DNA of 64,000 bases from an uncultured Polaromonas sp. Its GTDB lineage: Bacteria > Pseudomonadota > Gammaproteobacteria > Burkholderiales > Burkholderiaceae_C. The stretch spans positions 124,001 to 188,000 of the forward strand of contig CALMEI010000039.1 in NCBI GenBank assembly GCA_937863225.1. The letters run 5' to 3'. The notes under the pieces are model-generated. The model was not told the DNA's origin. It saw only the letters and a program-made list of their open reading frames with translations, and did not search any database. Position 1 is the stretch's first letter. Each line of letters opens with the position of its first letter. The translations under genes and the position numbers were made by a program. This document shows positions 1 through 9,098 of this stretch, piece after piece.

Positions 1-566
1 TTGCGAATGGTCATGGCGCCGCGCAATTGGCCAACGGTGTAGCCCACCGCTTTGTCGTTGGGGTACAGCAATTGCAACTTTGTTTTGACATCGGCGTTCA
101 GTTTATCGGCAGTGCCATGACAAGTCAGGCAAATGGATCCAACAGGCAAAGCACGCATGTACCGGTATTCTTTGCCATTGGCATCGCTGTTGATCAGCTC
201 GCCTTTTTCTAGCGTTGCGGGGCTTTCGCCAGCGGCGGCGCGTTTGTCAAAATCTTCCAGTACCGCGCGTTCCCAAGCATCCGGTACGGCTTTAGGGTTG
301 CGGTTTTGCAGGCTCACGCGTTTGATGGTCCAGCCCGTTTGTTCAGAGGCTGCTTTGGCCATTTGAGGCGCTTTAACATTGCAAACCTCAACAGCAGAAG
401 CAGGACCACCTTTGGCAATCTCTTCGGTCAGCACTTGCAGTAATTTGGGCGGCACCATGCTGGCAACTGTGCGTGCCTCTGATAGCAAAGCTTCATTGGC
501 AAAGGCGCTGGTGGTGGCTGCGAGCATGGCTGCGGCAAGCAGTAAAAGTGGTCGTAGTTGGCGCAT
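1..566 (-). CDS. DUF3365 (Tll0287-like) periplasmic c-type heme protein, 3' end outside window
   Basis: Read by hand from the minus strand; it is open to the window edge, so the C-terminus is missing (188 codons visible). The start is the ATG at 566, preceded by a strong GAGGAGATAAC ribosome binding site. Residues 1-23 form a signal peptide ending TSAFA. A CLTCH motif at residues 146-150 is a c-type heme attachment site, and the surrounding text (RYMRALPVGSICLTCHGTAD) is typical of DUF3365/Tll0287-like proteins. That family is a heme-binding PAS-like sensory or redox fold, often found alone or fused to histidine kinases. Here nothing beyond the single domain is visible. It is expected in the periplasm. 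The partner is unknown; the next gene upstream on the minus strand is a pseudouridine synthase that looks unrelated. Confidence 0.85.
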   Translation of the reverse strand, partial: MRQLRPLLLLAAAMLAATTSAFANEALLSEARTVASMVPPKLLQVLTEEIAKGGPASAVEVCNVKAPQMAKAASEQTGWTIKRVSLQNRNPKAVPDAWERAVLEDFDKRAAAGESPATLEKGELINSDANGKEYRYMRALPVGSICLTCHGTADKLNADVKTKLQLLYPNDKAVGYTVGQLRGAMTIR

Positions 567-644
567 GTTATCTCCTCGTAAAGTGGTTTTAGCTCAACAC
601 AAATGGTCGTGCAAAGTTTAGCGCATGGACATGCTCAATGCGCA

Positions 645-1577
645 TCACAACAATAGTTCAAAAGAACTATCAAACCGTCGCTTTTCTTGCGTAATCGGGT
701 CAATCCACTCAATCGACTTCGCCAGCAATTGCAGCGGGTGGTCGTGGTCGATTTGTCCTTCGGGAGTCAGCACGGGGTAAATGCCGTCGCCTTTGATGGG
801 TATGCCCAGTGCGTTCATGTGGACGCGCAGTTGGTGGCGTTTGCCGGTGACGGGTTTAAGTTGGTAGCGGGCAATGCCGTTTTTGATTTCTAGCACGTCA
901 ATGTGCGTCAAGGCGTTGGGTGTACCCGCCATTTCGCATTGCGTCATAAAACCTCTGCCCGCAGATGTGTCTTCTTCAATGCGGCTGTGTCGCGTCAAAG
1001 GAAAAACCAATTCTGGACGCCACGCTGCAATGGCTTCATACGTTTTGTGCACCGCGCGTTCACGGAACAGGGCTTGGTAAGCGTCGCGTGTTTGCGCTTG
1101 TACAGAGAACAACACCAAACCCGCCGTGTCGCGGTCTATGCGGTGAATCGGCACAATGTCATCCAGTCCTAATTTGCGTTTGAGCCGCACCAACACCGTC
1201 TCTTGCAGGTATTTGCCCGACGGCATGACGGGCAAAAAATGCGGCTTGTCGACGACGATGAGGTGCTCGTCCTGATGCAAAATCACTTCGTCAAACGGTA
1301 TGCGTTCTTCAACTTCAATGTCGCGGTAGTAATACACACGCATGTGGCCTTGGTAGGGGCGATCAGCGGTGACTGGTACGCCAAACTCGTCTTGCACATC
1401 GCCAGCGGCCATGCGCTGCAACCATTTTGCCCTAGAGATAGCGGGGAAGCGGTGGACCAAAAAATCGGTGATGGTGTGCCATTGGGCATTATCGCCTTTG
1501 GCGGCATTTTTAGGTAAACCCACGACGCTGGGACCTACGCCGTTTTTAACGGGCAACATGTTTAATTTCGCGCTCAC
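645..1577 (-). CDS. RluA-family pseudouridine synthase
   Basis: 310 residues. The hallmark RluA motif HRIDRDTAG lies at residues 145-153, with the catalytic aspartate at D148. The following segments ([21 protein letters not shown]) also fit the family. These enzymes isomerise uridine to pseudouridine in 23S rRNA or tRNA in the cytoplasm. I cannot assign the exact target; the lack of an obvious N-terminal S4 domain argues against RluC/RluD. The start overlaps the end of the upstream VF530-type gene by 4 bases, so the two are probably co-transcribed with the small lysine-rich gene before them. Confidence 0.9.
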   Translation of the reverse strand: MSAKLNMLPVKNGVGPSVVGLPKNAAKGDNAQWHTITDFLVHRFPAISRAKWLQRMAAGDVQDEFGVPVTADRPYQGHMRVYYYRDIEVEERIPFDEVILHQDEHLIVVDKPHFLPVMPSGKYLQETVLVRLKRKLGLDDIVPIHRIDRDTAGLVLFSVQAQTRDAYQALFRERAVHKTYEAIAAWRPELVFPLTRHSRIEEDTSAGRGFMTQCEMAGTPNALTHIDVLEIKNGIARYQLKPVTGKRHQLRVHMNALGIPIKGDGIYPVLTPEGQIDHDHPLQLLAKSIEWIDPITQEKRRFDSSFELLL

Positions 1578-1831
1578 TTTCGCGCGTTGTTCTGTCGATT
1601 TTTCTCGCGCAGCATGAACAAATACAAACCCTCGACCTTCTCACGCGCCCACGGTGTTTTGCGCAAAAACTTCAAGCTCGATGCCACGCTGGGGTCCAGC
1701 ACAAAACAGCGTATGTGGATGCGTTGCCCCAGTTCATCCCAACCGTAATAAGCTTGCAGCGCGGTCACCATCGCCTCCAAGGTCACGCCATGCAGCGGGT
1801 TGTTGGCTTGCGTCGGTGGCGTTGAGTTCAA
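1574..1831 (-). CDS. VF530 family (DUF2132) DNA-binding-like protein
   Basis: 85 residues. The core ([47 protein letters not shown]) is the VF530/DUF2132 fold, a small helical protein of unknown function with a proposed DNA-binding surface. The reading frame starts with TTG immediately after the TAA of the upstream lysine-rich gene, which suggests translational coupling. An internal ATG at residue 26 would cut into the conserved core, so the TTG is preferred. It overlaps the downstream pseudouridine synthase gene by 4 bases. Confidence 0.8.
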   Translation of the reverse strand: MNSTPPTQANNPLHGVTLEAMVTALQAYYGWDELGQRIHIRCFVLDPSVASSLKFLRKTPWAREKVEGLYLFMLREKNRQNNARK

Positions 1832-1984
1832 TTAGGCTTTCTTTGCCAACTTGGCCGCTTTGCCGCGCAGGGGCACTTGGGTGACCACGCTGGGTTGCGG
1901 CTTGTCCAGCGAAATCGCCTTGGGTGGTGTTGTGTCTTTTTTCGGTTTTTTAACCATTTTTTGAGCGCCAACGCCTTTTGCCAT
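1832..1984 (-). CDS. small lysine-rich basic protein, function unknown
   Basis: 50 residues, beginning MAKGVGAQKMVKKPKK and ending GKAAKLAKKA. The ATG at 1984 has a GGAGA ribosome binding site seven bases upstream, so it is preferred over the longer open frame. The composition (many Lys and Pro, few hydrophobics) suggests a nucleic-acid-associated or disordered protein. It is the first gene of an apparent three-gene unit with the VF530 protein and the pseudouridine synthase (stop TAA directly followed by the next start). No specific family was recognised. Confidence 0.65.
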   Translation of the reverse strand: MAKGVGAQKMVKKPKKDTTPPKAISLDKPQPSVVTQVPLRGKAAKLAKKA

Positions 1985-2089
1985 GATTTTCTCCAGTGAA
2001 GTTGAGTTTGAGTGGTTATTATCGAGCACTTCGCATCGTCCACATCGATTATTTTAATTTGATTTTTAATCACAACATCACCATCTCTC

Positions 2090-2620
2090 ATGCAAAACAT
2101 CACCGTACGCCCCGCCACTTTGGGCGATGTCGCCGCCATCACCGCCATTCATATTCGTGCTTCGCAAATGGCTTACGCAGGCATCATGGCCGACGACCAT
2201 TTGGACAATTTGTCAACCGCCAAACGCCAAGCTTTTTGGCAAGACGCCATCGAGTACAGCGAACCCCAAGTCTGGGTGGCCATGGGCTCTACCAAAACGG
2301 GTGAAAAAGTCATTGGCTTTGTCGGCTTTGACCGTTCACGCGATGAAAAATCCAAACCCACCACCGGCGAGATTTGGGCCATCTACGTGGAGCCTGAACA
2401 TTGGGGCAAAGGCGTGGGCCTGGCCCTGTGGGACGCCGCCCGCGAAGGCATGCAAGAAGAAGAGTTCACCGACGCCACCCTGTGGGTCATCCTACAAAAC
2501 GAACGCGCCCTGCATTTCCACGAACAAGCCGGCTTCAAACGCGAAATGAACACGCTGAAAACGGTGGAAGTGGGTGGCGCAAAGTTGGAAGAAATTCGAC
2601 TGAAGCGGAGTTTGAGTTAA
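2090..2620 (+). CDS. GNAT family N-acetyltransferase
   Basis: 176 residues starting MQNITVRPATLGDVAAI, a standard GNAT N-terminus. The acetyl-CoA binding motif A is visible as VEPEHWGKGVGLALW (about residues 103-117), followed by the C-terminal ALHFHEQAGF motif B. It transfers an acetyl group from acetyl-CoA to an amine; the substrate cannot be told from sequence. It is divergent from the lysine-rich/VF530/rluA-type unit and is followed by repeat copy R1. Confidence 0.9.
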   Translation: MQNITVRPATLGDVAAITAIHIRASQMAYAGIMADDHLDNLSTAKRQAFWQDAIEYSEPQVWVAMGSTKTGEKVIGFVGFDRSRDEKSKPTTGEIWAIYVEPEHWGKGVGLALWDAAREGMQEEEFTDATLWVILQNERALHFHEQAGFKREMNTLKTVEVGGAKLEEIRLKRSLS

Positions 2621-2647
2621 CTGTTCAATCTGAATGTGCTAGTCAAT

Positions 2648-2704
2648 GCTATGTATTAAATAGCACAATAGGCAATAAATACGCCGCCAACAGGCTAATT
2701 TGAC
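2648..2704 (+). repeat. interspersed palindromic element, copy R1
   Basis: Forward copy between the convergent GNAT and ferredoxin genes. Head GCTATGTATTAAATAGC, then ATAGGCAATAAATACGCCG, then CAGGCTAATTTGACC. The terminal AATTTGACC is shared with R5 and (reversed) R8, so the full element is about 57 bp. Confidence 0.85.
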
Positions 2705-2706
2705 CA

Positions 2707-3018
2707 TTATTTTTGGCCAAATTGAAGGCTTACATCGCTCATTGGGTAAGCACAGCAAGGCAGGATCATGCCGGACTGTTTTTCTTCTGCGCTCAGGCCT
2801 GGCCATTCGATGTTGTAGCGGACTTGGCCGCTGATGAGGGTGCTGATGCAGGTGCGACAGGTGCCGTTGCGGCAGGAACTCAAAGGATAAATCAGCGCGC
2901 GTTCGGCGGCTTGCAAAATGGTTTGGCTGGTGCTGATGCTGAATTGGGTTTGCGTGGGCAATACCGTGACGGTGAAATACTGCGCGTCCGTGTTGGTATC
3001 TTTGGGTGTGGCATGCAT
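2707..3018 (-). CDS. 2Fe-2S ferredoxin
   Basis: 103 residues. Cysteines at 49, 54 and 57 (SSCRNGTCRTC), with a fourth at 88 or 89 (LPCCAYP), match the plant-type [2Fe-2S] ferredoxin pattern C-x4-C-x2-C-x(~30)-C. It is a small soluble electron carrier. The partner reductase or oxygenase is not next to it: the neighbours are a GNAT gene and a divergent DUF1993 gene starting 45 bases away. Family members are often standalone in Burkholderiales. Confidence 0.88.
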   Translation of the reverse strand: MHATPKDTNTDAQYFTVTVLPTQTQFSISTSQTILQAAERALIYPLSSCRNGTCRTCISTLISGQVRYNIEWPGLSAEEKQSGMILPCCAYPMSDVSLQFGQK

Positions 3019-3063
3019 GGTGATGGACTTGGCTGTAGACTTGTAGTTATTTTAAGGATTCAC

Positions 3064-3573
3064 ATGTCAATTTCTATGTACGCCGCCTCGGTACCTGTTT
3101 TTCAGCACAACCTCAAAGCCATGAGCGATTTTTTGAGCAAGGCACAAGCGCATGCCGAAGCCAACAAGATTGCTCCAGAGGTCTTGCTGCAAAGCCGTTT
3201 GTTTCCCAATATGTTTGCATTAACCAAACAAGTGCAAGTGGCGTGCGATTTTGCCAAGGGTACTTGCATGCGTTTGGCGGGTAAAGAAGTGCCCAGCTTT
3301 GACGACCATGAAGCCAGCTTTGACGATTTGCGTGCACGCATTGACAAGACGATTGCCTTGCTCGGCACGATTGATGCAGCAAGCATTGATGGCAGCGAGG
3401 CGCGTGAAATCCATTTGAATGTGGGTACACCGCGTGAGCGCAAATTTGCCGGGCAGGTGTATTTGCTGCATTATTCTTTGCCCAATTTTTTCTTTCATGT
3501 CACCACGGCGTACAACATTTTGCGCCACAACGGTGTGGATTTGGGCAAAAAAGATTTCATGGGCGCTCTGTGA
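3064..3573 (+). CDS. DUF1993 family protein
   Basis: 169 residues starting MSISMYAASVPVFQHNLKAM, the usual DUF1993 beginning. The ATG at 3064 has an AAGGA site nine bases upstream. Conserved features are the RLFPNMFALTKQVQ segment and the C-terminal HYSLPNFFFHVTTAYNILRH stretch, which contains His residues of the DinB-like four-helix fold to which this family is thought to be related. It is cytoplasmic and its biochemical function is unknown. A longer in-frame open region upstream is antisense to the ferredoxin and is not the true N-terminus. Confidence 0.85.
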   Translation: MSISMYAASVPVFQHNLKAMSDFLSKAQAHAEANKIAPEVLLQSRLFPNMFALTKQVQVACDFAKGTCMRLAGKEVPSFDDHEASFDDLRARIDKTIALLGTIDAASIDGSEAREIHLNVGTPRERKFAGQVYLLHYSLPNFFFHVTTAYNILRHNGVDLGKKDFMGAL

Positions 3574-3593
3574 ACGACAGCTTGTTTTAGGTC

Positions 3594-4553
3594 TTGATTC
3601 TGCTTGCCCCGATGGAGGGGCTACTCGATTTTGTTTTGCGTGATGTTCTCACCCGCGCGGGTGGGGTGGACCGTTGCGTATCCGAATTCATCCGTGTCAC
3701 CAACACCGTGCTGCCCGACCGCGTGTACCAACGCGTGGTGCCTGAAATGTTCAACGCTTGGCGTACCAGCAGTGGTGTGCCGGTGCGGCCGCAATTGCTG
3801 GGCTCGGATGCCGCCTGCTTGGCCGACAACGCCGCGTCGTTGGCAGCGTTGAATCCGCCCGGTATTGATTTGAATTTTGGTTGCCCTGCCAAAGTGGTGA
3901 ACCGTCACGGTGGCGGCGCGGCGCTGTTGGACGAGCCTGAATTGGTGGCGCAAATTGTTGGCGCGGTGCGCCGTGCTGTGCCAGCGCACATTCCTGTTTC
4001 AGCCAAGATGCGTTTGGGTTTCAAAGATGACAGCCGTGCCGAAGTTTGCGCCATGGCCATCGCCGAAAGTGGCGCGAATGAATTGGTGGTGCACGCACGC
4101 ACGCAAGCCCATGGTTACCGTCCGCCCGCGTATTGGGAACGCATCGCCGATGTGCGAGCGGTGGTCAATATTCCGGTCATTGCCAATGGTGAAATTTGGA
4201 CTGTGCAAGACGCAACGCGGTGTCGCGCGCTGTCGGGTTGCGATGCGCTGATGTTGGGGCGAGGCATGGTGCAAAACCCGGCCTTGGCGCGCAGGGTGCA
4301 GGCGATGGGGCTAGTCGATGCACCCAGCGACACACAAAATGATTTAGATTGGGCGGGCATGATGCCCTTGATTCATGCTTATTGGCAATTGGTTAGCCAA
4401 CGTTTGGATAAAAAATCGCGCACCGGCCGCCTGAAACAATGGCTGAATTTTTTGCGTCGCACTTACCCCGAAGCCGAAGGGGCTTACCAAGATTTGCGCA
4501 CTTGCAACGACCCCACACGGGTCGATGCGTGGTTAATGCAAGTCAAGGCTTAA
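3594..4553 (+). CDS. dusC: tRNA-dihydrouridine synthase, DusC type
   Basis: 319 residues from a TTG codon that puts the conserved LLAPMEGLLD at the N-terminus; no ATG is placed correctly. The flavin-dependent Dus active site is seen as LNFGCPAKVVNRHGGGAALL, with the catalytic Cys at about 97. The overall text (SEFIRV...LPDRVYQRVVPE, MLGRGMVQNP) matches DusC, which reduces uridine 16 of tRNA using FMN and NADPH. The 3' end overlaps the convergent gene on the other strand by 4 bases. Confidence 0.9.
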   Translation: MILLAPMEGLLDFVLRDVLTRAGGVDRCVSEFIRVTNTVLPDRVYQRVVPEMFNAWRTSSGVPVRPQLLGSDAACLADNAASLAALNPPGIDLNFGCPAKVVNRHGGGAALLDEPELVAQIVGAVRRAVPAHIPVSAKMRLGFKDDSRAEVCAMAIAESGANELVVHARTQAHGYRPPAYWERIADVRAVVNIPVIANGEIWTVQDATRCRALSGCDALMLGRGMVQNPALARRVQAMGLVDAPSDTQNDLDWAGMMPLIHAYWQLVSQRLDKKSRTGRLKQWLNFLRRTYPEAEGAYQDLRTCNDPTRVDAWLMQVKA

Positions 4554-5779
4554 CGGCCAAAAAAGCCTCTGAAGCCTGAAGGGCCGCTGCGTCGTTCGCG
4601 GGATGGGCGCTCGTCACGGTCAGAGCTACCGATGCCCGCCATCATGGGCATGATGCTGGTGCTGGAGCGGGTGCGTACTTTGACGCTGTATTCTTGTTTC
4701 CACTCCACGCGCACATCGCTGGGGCGCGGTGGATGTACCACATTGAGCTCAGGCCCATAAGCGTTCAAACTGCTCATGAAAATTTGACCCCCAGCGGCTT
4801 CGAGCACTTGTTTGGGAATGACGCATTCGGTGCTGCTGGGCGCCATCACGATGCGTTCGTTCACCAGACGATTGACCTCGGCTGGGGGCAAAAATCCCAT
4901 CAATGCTTCACCCCCCAACATGCGTTGTGCGCTGGAATTCCACATCACCATGTCGGCGGTGCGTGGGGCTGTTTCGCGCATGCCCATGGCGGTGGCGAAA
5001 TAGCCCAAACTGCGGTCAACCGCATTCCAGTTGAGTCGCATGCCACCCGATGGGTCATTGGCACTGGGCATGGGGACAGGGGCCCGATAATCCTTCGGTG
5101 CCGGAACAGAAAAGCGAATGTTGGGGCTGATGTTGCTGCTGACCGCATGATCGCCCACCAACGAAGCGCTGATGGGTACAGACGGGTTGTCGTTGGCATT
5201 GGGCCAATCGGCAAAGCCACGATCGCGCCCTAAAGCAGGACCGCGAGTGTTGTCGCGCACATAGGCCGAACGCAGGTTGGCGGGTAAACGTCCTGCCATG
5301 ATTTCTTTGGTGTCCAACACCACAGGTTGGCCAGGGCCAGCGTTTTCACCACAGCCCCAAAAGAACAAAATGCGCATATTGCCATCACGCTCTTCCCACT
5401 GTGGCACATCGCGCTCGACATACTCTCTTGGCGCACGTTTTTCGCCGAACAGTGGCACGCTTTCGCCCATATTGAGCGCTGGCGGCAACGTGTGTTGCCC
5501 TGTCGCAGGGTTGGCATCGCGCACAGAACCCAACTCCAACTTCAAGGTTTTTGAATGGCTGCTGCCACCCCGACCAAATAGGCTGCCCATGGCAGCACCC
5601 ATGCCCCCCGCGCCGCCCGCCATCATGCCTGCCAAGCCGGAACGGGTCTCGGCTTGCACCCAATAGCGCGCTTGCGGGCCAGATACTTTTTGCTGCTGTT
5701 GCGCTTGCAGGGCAATGGGTAATGCGGTCAGAACAGCGATGGCAATGCTGCTGCGAAGAAAAGGACGGTTGGTAGACAT
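4550..5779 (-). CDS. exported protein of unknown function with Gly/Met-rich linker
   Basis: 409 residues. Residues 1-26 are a signal peptide (ends PIALQAQ). A Gly/Met/Ala-rich stretch (about residues 48-74) is followed by a larger domain with motifs ILFFWGCGENAGPGQP and GHADMVMWNSS-like text (DMVMWNSSAQRMLG). The C-terminus is Arg/Gly-rich (ERRSGPSGFRGFFGR). It is predicted to be periplasmic. I recognise similar unnamed proteins but no function. A GAAACC-type start region with AAGGAGAAACC precedes the ATG. It stands alone, 117 bases downstream of the NUDIX gene on the same strand. Confidence 0.75.
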   Translation of the reverse strand: MSTNRPFLRSSIAIAVLTALPIALQAQQQQKVSGPQARYWVQAETRSGLAGMMAGGAGGMGAAMGSLFGRGGSSHSKTLKLELGSVRDANPATGQHTLPPALNMGESVPLFGEKRAPREYVERDVPQWEERDGNMRILFFWGCGENAGPGQPVVLDTKEIMAGRLPANLRSAYVRDNTRGPALGRDRGFADWPNANDNPSVPISASLVGDHAVSSNISPNIRFSVPAPKDYRAPVPMPSANDPSGGMRLNWNAVDRSLGYFATAMGMRETAPRTADMVMWNSSAQRMLGGEALMGFLPPAEVNRLVNERIVMAPSSTECVIPKQVLEAAGGQIFMSSLNAYGPELNVVHPPRPSDVRVEWKQEYSVKVRTRSSTSIMPMMAGIGSSDRDERPSRERRSGPSGFRGFFGR

Positions 5780-5896
5780 GGTTTCTCCTTGAGTTAAAAA
5801 CCATGGTAAAGCGATGCCGTTGTTTAGTCAATCTACCAAAAGGTACAAGGCACAAGACTACAGGGCACAAGGGTACAGCGCCCGTATCAAATTACT

Positions 5897-6775
5897 CTAA
5901 TCAAGAAACAAAACCTTAAACCCATCGATGGGTTCAAATCGGTTGTTGCGGTAGCACAGGCGCGTGGGGCCGGGCAGGGCGCGGGCAGCGATGGTGTGCT
6001 GTGGGTCGCCCGGGGAGCATATGACGCGGGTGCCATCCATGTTGTAGGGCTGCGGTTCAATCAATGGCACCGGTGTTTGTGTGGCCTGCTGCATCACACT
6101 GGCGACAGAATCGTGTCTGGACAAATGCACCAAACTCATGATTTGTGGTGGCGCGAGTGAAATGTCTTTGTTCCAATAACGGGTCAAGGCTTCGCGTGGG
6201 TTTAACCAAATCGATTCGGTGGTTTCATGGTTGGCGCTGGTTGCAATTTGGTTAGCCGGTAGCGCAGCAATGAAAAAGCGCGTGTCAAACCGTTTGTGGC
6301 TCACCGAGGACATTTTGGGAGTGATCCACCTTGACCAGGGCACGATGCTTGCGGTTTGCAAACGCAAAGCCAATTGCTGCAGAATTTGGTTAAACGCTAG
6401 ACCGGATTGGTGCAATGCAGTCGCAGCGTGGATTTGTTCTGCTGTGGCCTGTGCCGCAAACAAGACACCAGATTCTTCAAACGATTCACGCAATGCCGCC
6501 ACATACAATGCGCTGGCTTGGTTTGGCGACAAAGTGGTTTCATTCAGTGCGGTGGGCAAGTCGCCATTGGCTTGGTCAAAATACTGGGTGCTGTCCAGTT
6601 GCGCATCGGCCTCATCCACCTTGCCGCCTGGGAACACGTAAGCACCGCCCAGCACATCGGATAAACCGTGGCGTTTCATCAAGAATACTTGCAAACTGTT
6701 GGCGTGGTCACGCAACAAAACGATGCTGGCCGCATCGCGAACCGGTGTGGTGATTTCGTCGTGGTACAGTTTCAT
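5897..6775 (-). CDS. NUDIX hydrolase with extended Nudix box (NUDT19-like)
   Basis: 292 residues. The Nudix box is split: the first half is GGAYVFPGGKVDEAD (about residues 43-57) and the second is ALRESFEESGVLF about 45 residues later. Such an insertion is typical of the NUDT19/RP2-like subfamily, some of which hydrolyse CoA-type diphosphates. The substrate here is not determined. It would be a cytoplasmic Mg-dependent pyrophosphohydrolase. It is divergent from the DUF2520 gene, with 39 bases between the starts. Confidence 0.85.
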   Translation of the reverse strand: MKLYHDEITTPVRDAASIVLLRDHANSLQVFLMKRHGLSDVLGGAYVFPGGKVDEADAQLDSTQYFDQANGDLPTALNETTLSPNQASALYVAALRESFEESGVLFAAQATAEQIHAATALHQSGLAFNQILQQLALRLQTASIVPWSRWITPKMSSVSHKRFDTRFFIAALPANQIATSANHETTESIWLNPREALTRYWNKDISLAPPQIMSLVHLSRHDSVASVMQQATQTPVPLIEPQPYNMDGTRVICSPGDPQHTIAARALPGPTRLCYRNNRFEPIDGFKVLFLD

Positions 6776-6814
6776 GTGGGTTTCATTCGGTTTGGATGAT
6801 TAGAAAGCAAAGAT

Positions 6815-7705
6815 GTGAAAACAATCAATATCATAGGCGCTGGGCGCGTGGGACGCACATTGGCGCATTTGTGGCACAAAACGGGCGTATTTGCCGTGCA
6901 CGATGTGTGCACGAGATCAACTGCCAGTGCCCACACTGCGGTGCAGTTTATCGGAACTGGGCGAGCTGTGACCCGCATCGACGACATGCGTGCCGCTGAT
7001 GTATGGATGTTGGCTGTACCTGATACGCACATCCATGCGGTTGCCCAAGAATTGGCAAAATATATACAAAAACAGGCTGTAGACTGCGTATTGATTGCCA
7101 AGAGTGCTATCATTTTTCATTGTAGCGGTGCTTTGGCGGCAGCTGAAATGCAAGCGCTTCATGATGCCGGATCACACACCGCCAGTGCGCATTGTTTGCT
7201 TAGCTTCAGTGCACCTGAGACCGCTGTGCAGCAATTTGCAGGCACCTTGTGCGCCCTAGAGGGGGATGCGAAGGCAACACTTGAGTTGAAAAAGGCGTTT
7301 GAACACATTGGTGGACAGTGCTTTGATTTGGCCGCCAAAGATAAAATTTTGTACCACGCCGCTGCTGTATTTGCCACCAATTTTGTGCCCGTGTTGCAAC
7401 ACATCGCCAGCGATTTATGGCTAAAAACCGGTGTGCCAGCGCACATGATTGAAACATTGAGCAACACCTTGCTGCAAAATGCGGTGAACAACATTCAAAC
7501 CCAAGGCGCAGCCCAAGCATTAACCGGCCCCGCTGCGCGAGGTGATATGGCCCTGGTGGCGCTGCAAGGCAAAGCGGTTACGACGTGGAATGCCCAAGCA
7601 GGGCAAGCCTATGCGGCATTGAGCCAATTGGCATCACATATGGCATCACATTTGGCACAGAAAACGACTGAATCAACCGACAACAAAGTTAAACAGAAAA
7701 AATAG
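6815..7705 (+). CDS. Rossmann-like and DUF2520 domain protein, with in-frame repeat copy R2
   Basis: 296 residues, GTG start. An N-terminal Rossmann fold is shown by INIIGAGRVGRTLAHLW (GxGxxG at about 8-13). A C-terminal helical DUF2520 part includes SAHCLLSFSA, ILYHAAAVFATNFV and ALTGPAARGD. The family resembles F420/NADP- or ketopantoate-reductase-like dehydrogenases, but its reaction is not established. Repeat copy R2 is read in frame at about residues 88-104 (CVLIAKSAII) just before the conserved FHCSGAL, so it appears as an insertion in a surface region between the strands. Confidence 0.85.
   Translation: MKTINIIGAGRVGRTLAHLWHKTGVFAVHDVCTRSTASAHTAVQFIGTGRAVTRIDDMRAADVWMLAVPDTHIHAVAQELAKYIQKQAVDCVLIAKSAIIFHCSGALAAAEMQALHDAGSHTASAHCLLSFSAPETAVQQFAGTLCALEGDAKATLELKKAFEHIGGQCFDLAAKDKILYHAAAVFATNFVPVLQHIASDLWLKTGVPAHMIETLSNTLLQNAVNNIQTQGAAQALTGPAARGDMALVALQGKAVTTWNAQAGQAYAALSQLASHMASHLAQKTTESTDNKVKQKK
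7075..7126 (-). repeat. interspersed element, copy R2, inside DUF2520 gene
   Basis: Reverse-orientation copy: GGCTGTAGACTGCGTATTGATTGCC, then GTGCTATCATTTTTCATTGTAGC. It is read in frame as part of the DUF2520 protein, in the same frame used by copy R10. Confidence 0.75.
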
Positions 7706-7805
7706 ACAGCAAAGTTAGACTGGCTGACCTATATCCGCGCAAATACGCCTATTTGACTTGCATTTTGGCTTGAAATGCCAACAATAGCATCCATTTGGTT
7801 TCGAT

Positions 7806-8897
7806 ATGCGCTTTACAAAATACACCCATTTATCAAAACGACGAATCATTCTGAAAACCAGCGTGGCGGCTGGGTTGTTGGCGCTGGTGCCAAGTTTGGT
7901 TTGTTTTGCGCAAAGTGAAAGTAAAACTGATGCGGGAGTTGCAACAAGTCCCAGCGAACGCAGGGGGTGGTTTGAATCAACCGCTTTTGCCGATGCGCTG
8001 GTCGCACAAGATTTTGATTGGGTGGATGACAGCCGCAAACGCAGCGTGCCTGTGCGTTTGTATTTGCCCAAAGCCGTGACAGAAGCCGACACTAAGAACG
8101 TTAAACCAGTACCTTTGATTGTGTTTTCGCACGGTTTGGGTGGTTCGCGCAATGGCTATCAATATTTGGGTCGATTTTGGGCGGCGAATGGCTATGCCAG
8201 CTTGCATGTGCAACACATTGGCAGTGACAGGCAGGTGTGGTTTGGAAATCCATTGACCTTGGCCTCTCGTTTGATCACGGCAGCGCAAGATTCAGAAGCG
8301 ATTGACCGCACCAAAGACGTGAGCTTTGCCCTGTCAGAATTGTTGAAACAACCGCAATCAGTGGGTCGATTTGACAAGGAACGCTTTGTCATGGCGGGGC
8401 ATTCTTACGGTGCTTCAACCACCATGCTGGTAATTGGTGCCAAGGTGCCAAAAAAAGACGAAAACGGGCAAGAATTTAATTTACGCGACCCGCGTTTCAA
8501 AGCCGCCATGATTCTGTAGGCACCACCTTTTTATGGGTATACCAATACCGCATCCATCTTGGGCGGTGTGTCTTTGCCCACTTTGCATATCACTGCCACG
8601 GCAGATGACATCATGGTGCCCAGCTACAACTCAGGTTATGAAGACCGCGTGAAAGTGTTTGAAGCGATAGGCGATCCGCGTAAAACCTTGGTTGTGTTTG
8701 CCGGTGGCTCGCACAGCATTTTCACCGACCGCACCAACACGGGCGGTGCTGATTTGAATCCTAAAGTGAAAGCGGCCACTCAAGCCTTGTCTTTGGCGTT
8801 TTTGAAACAAACCTTTGGCAGCGACACCAGCGCACTGGCCAACTGGCAGCCGCAGTTTGCCGATTTATTGGCGCGCTATGTGGGGCCTGGCAAGTAA
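7806..8897 (+). pseudogene. alpha/beta hydrolase (chlorophyllase/dienelactone-hydrolase-like), interrupted by one in-frame TAG
   Basis: One reading frame of 363 codons with a single TAG at 8517-8519 (codon 238). The N-terminus has a basic KRR stretch and a hydrophobic export segment ending near VCFAQ. The catalytic serine motif is GHSYG at about residues 198-202, and the His is likely in GGSHSIF after the stop. Protein text continues without frame change across the stop (AAMIL, stop, APPFYGY), so a single base change (TCG to TAG would restore Ser) is the simplest explanation. The truncated product would lack the acid and histidine part of the catalytic site, so it is probably inactive unless the stop is read through or is a sequence error. 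Confidence 0.75.
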
Positions 8898-8955
8898 TCT
8901 ATCGCAATCACACGCACGCTGACGCGTCATCTTCGGTTAAAATATGGTGAAATAT

Positions 8956-9003
8956 GCCTATAGCCGGCGTATTTATTGCCTATATTGCTATTAAAAATAT
9001 AGC
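8956..9003 (-). repeat. interspersed element, copy R3
   Basis: Reverse-orientation intergenic copy: GCCTATAGCCGGCGTATTTATTGCC, then TGCTATTAAAAATATAGC. It lies in the 200-base gap between the broken hydrolase gene and rbgA. A-T rich text with further TATA/GCGTATATA fragments follows to about 9036. Confidence 0.9.
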
Positions 9004-9098
9004 ATATATGGCGTATATAGGATTTGTAGAATTTATAGCCGAACAACCAGGCATCGATAATTAGCCTCTGATAACCAGTATTACAAGAAAGCGCACAG

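Noticed and set aside
2713..3573. A 286-codon open frame reaching upstream of the DUF1993 gene
   Set aside because: Its first 117 codons are antisense to the ferredoxin gene; the real start at 3064 has a good ribosome binding site and a family-typical N-terminus.
7728..7800. Possible extra repeat copy before the broken hydrolase
   Set aside because: AAATACGCC and ATAGC occur but in the wrong order and spacing; too degenerate.
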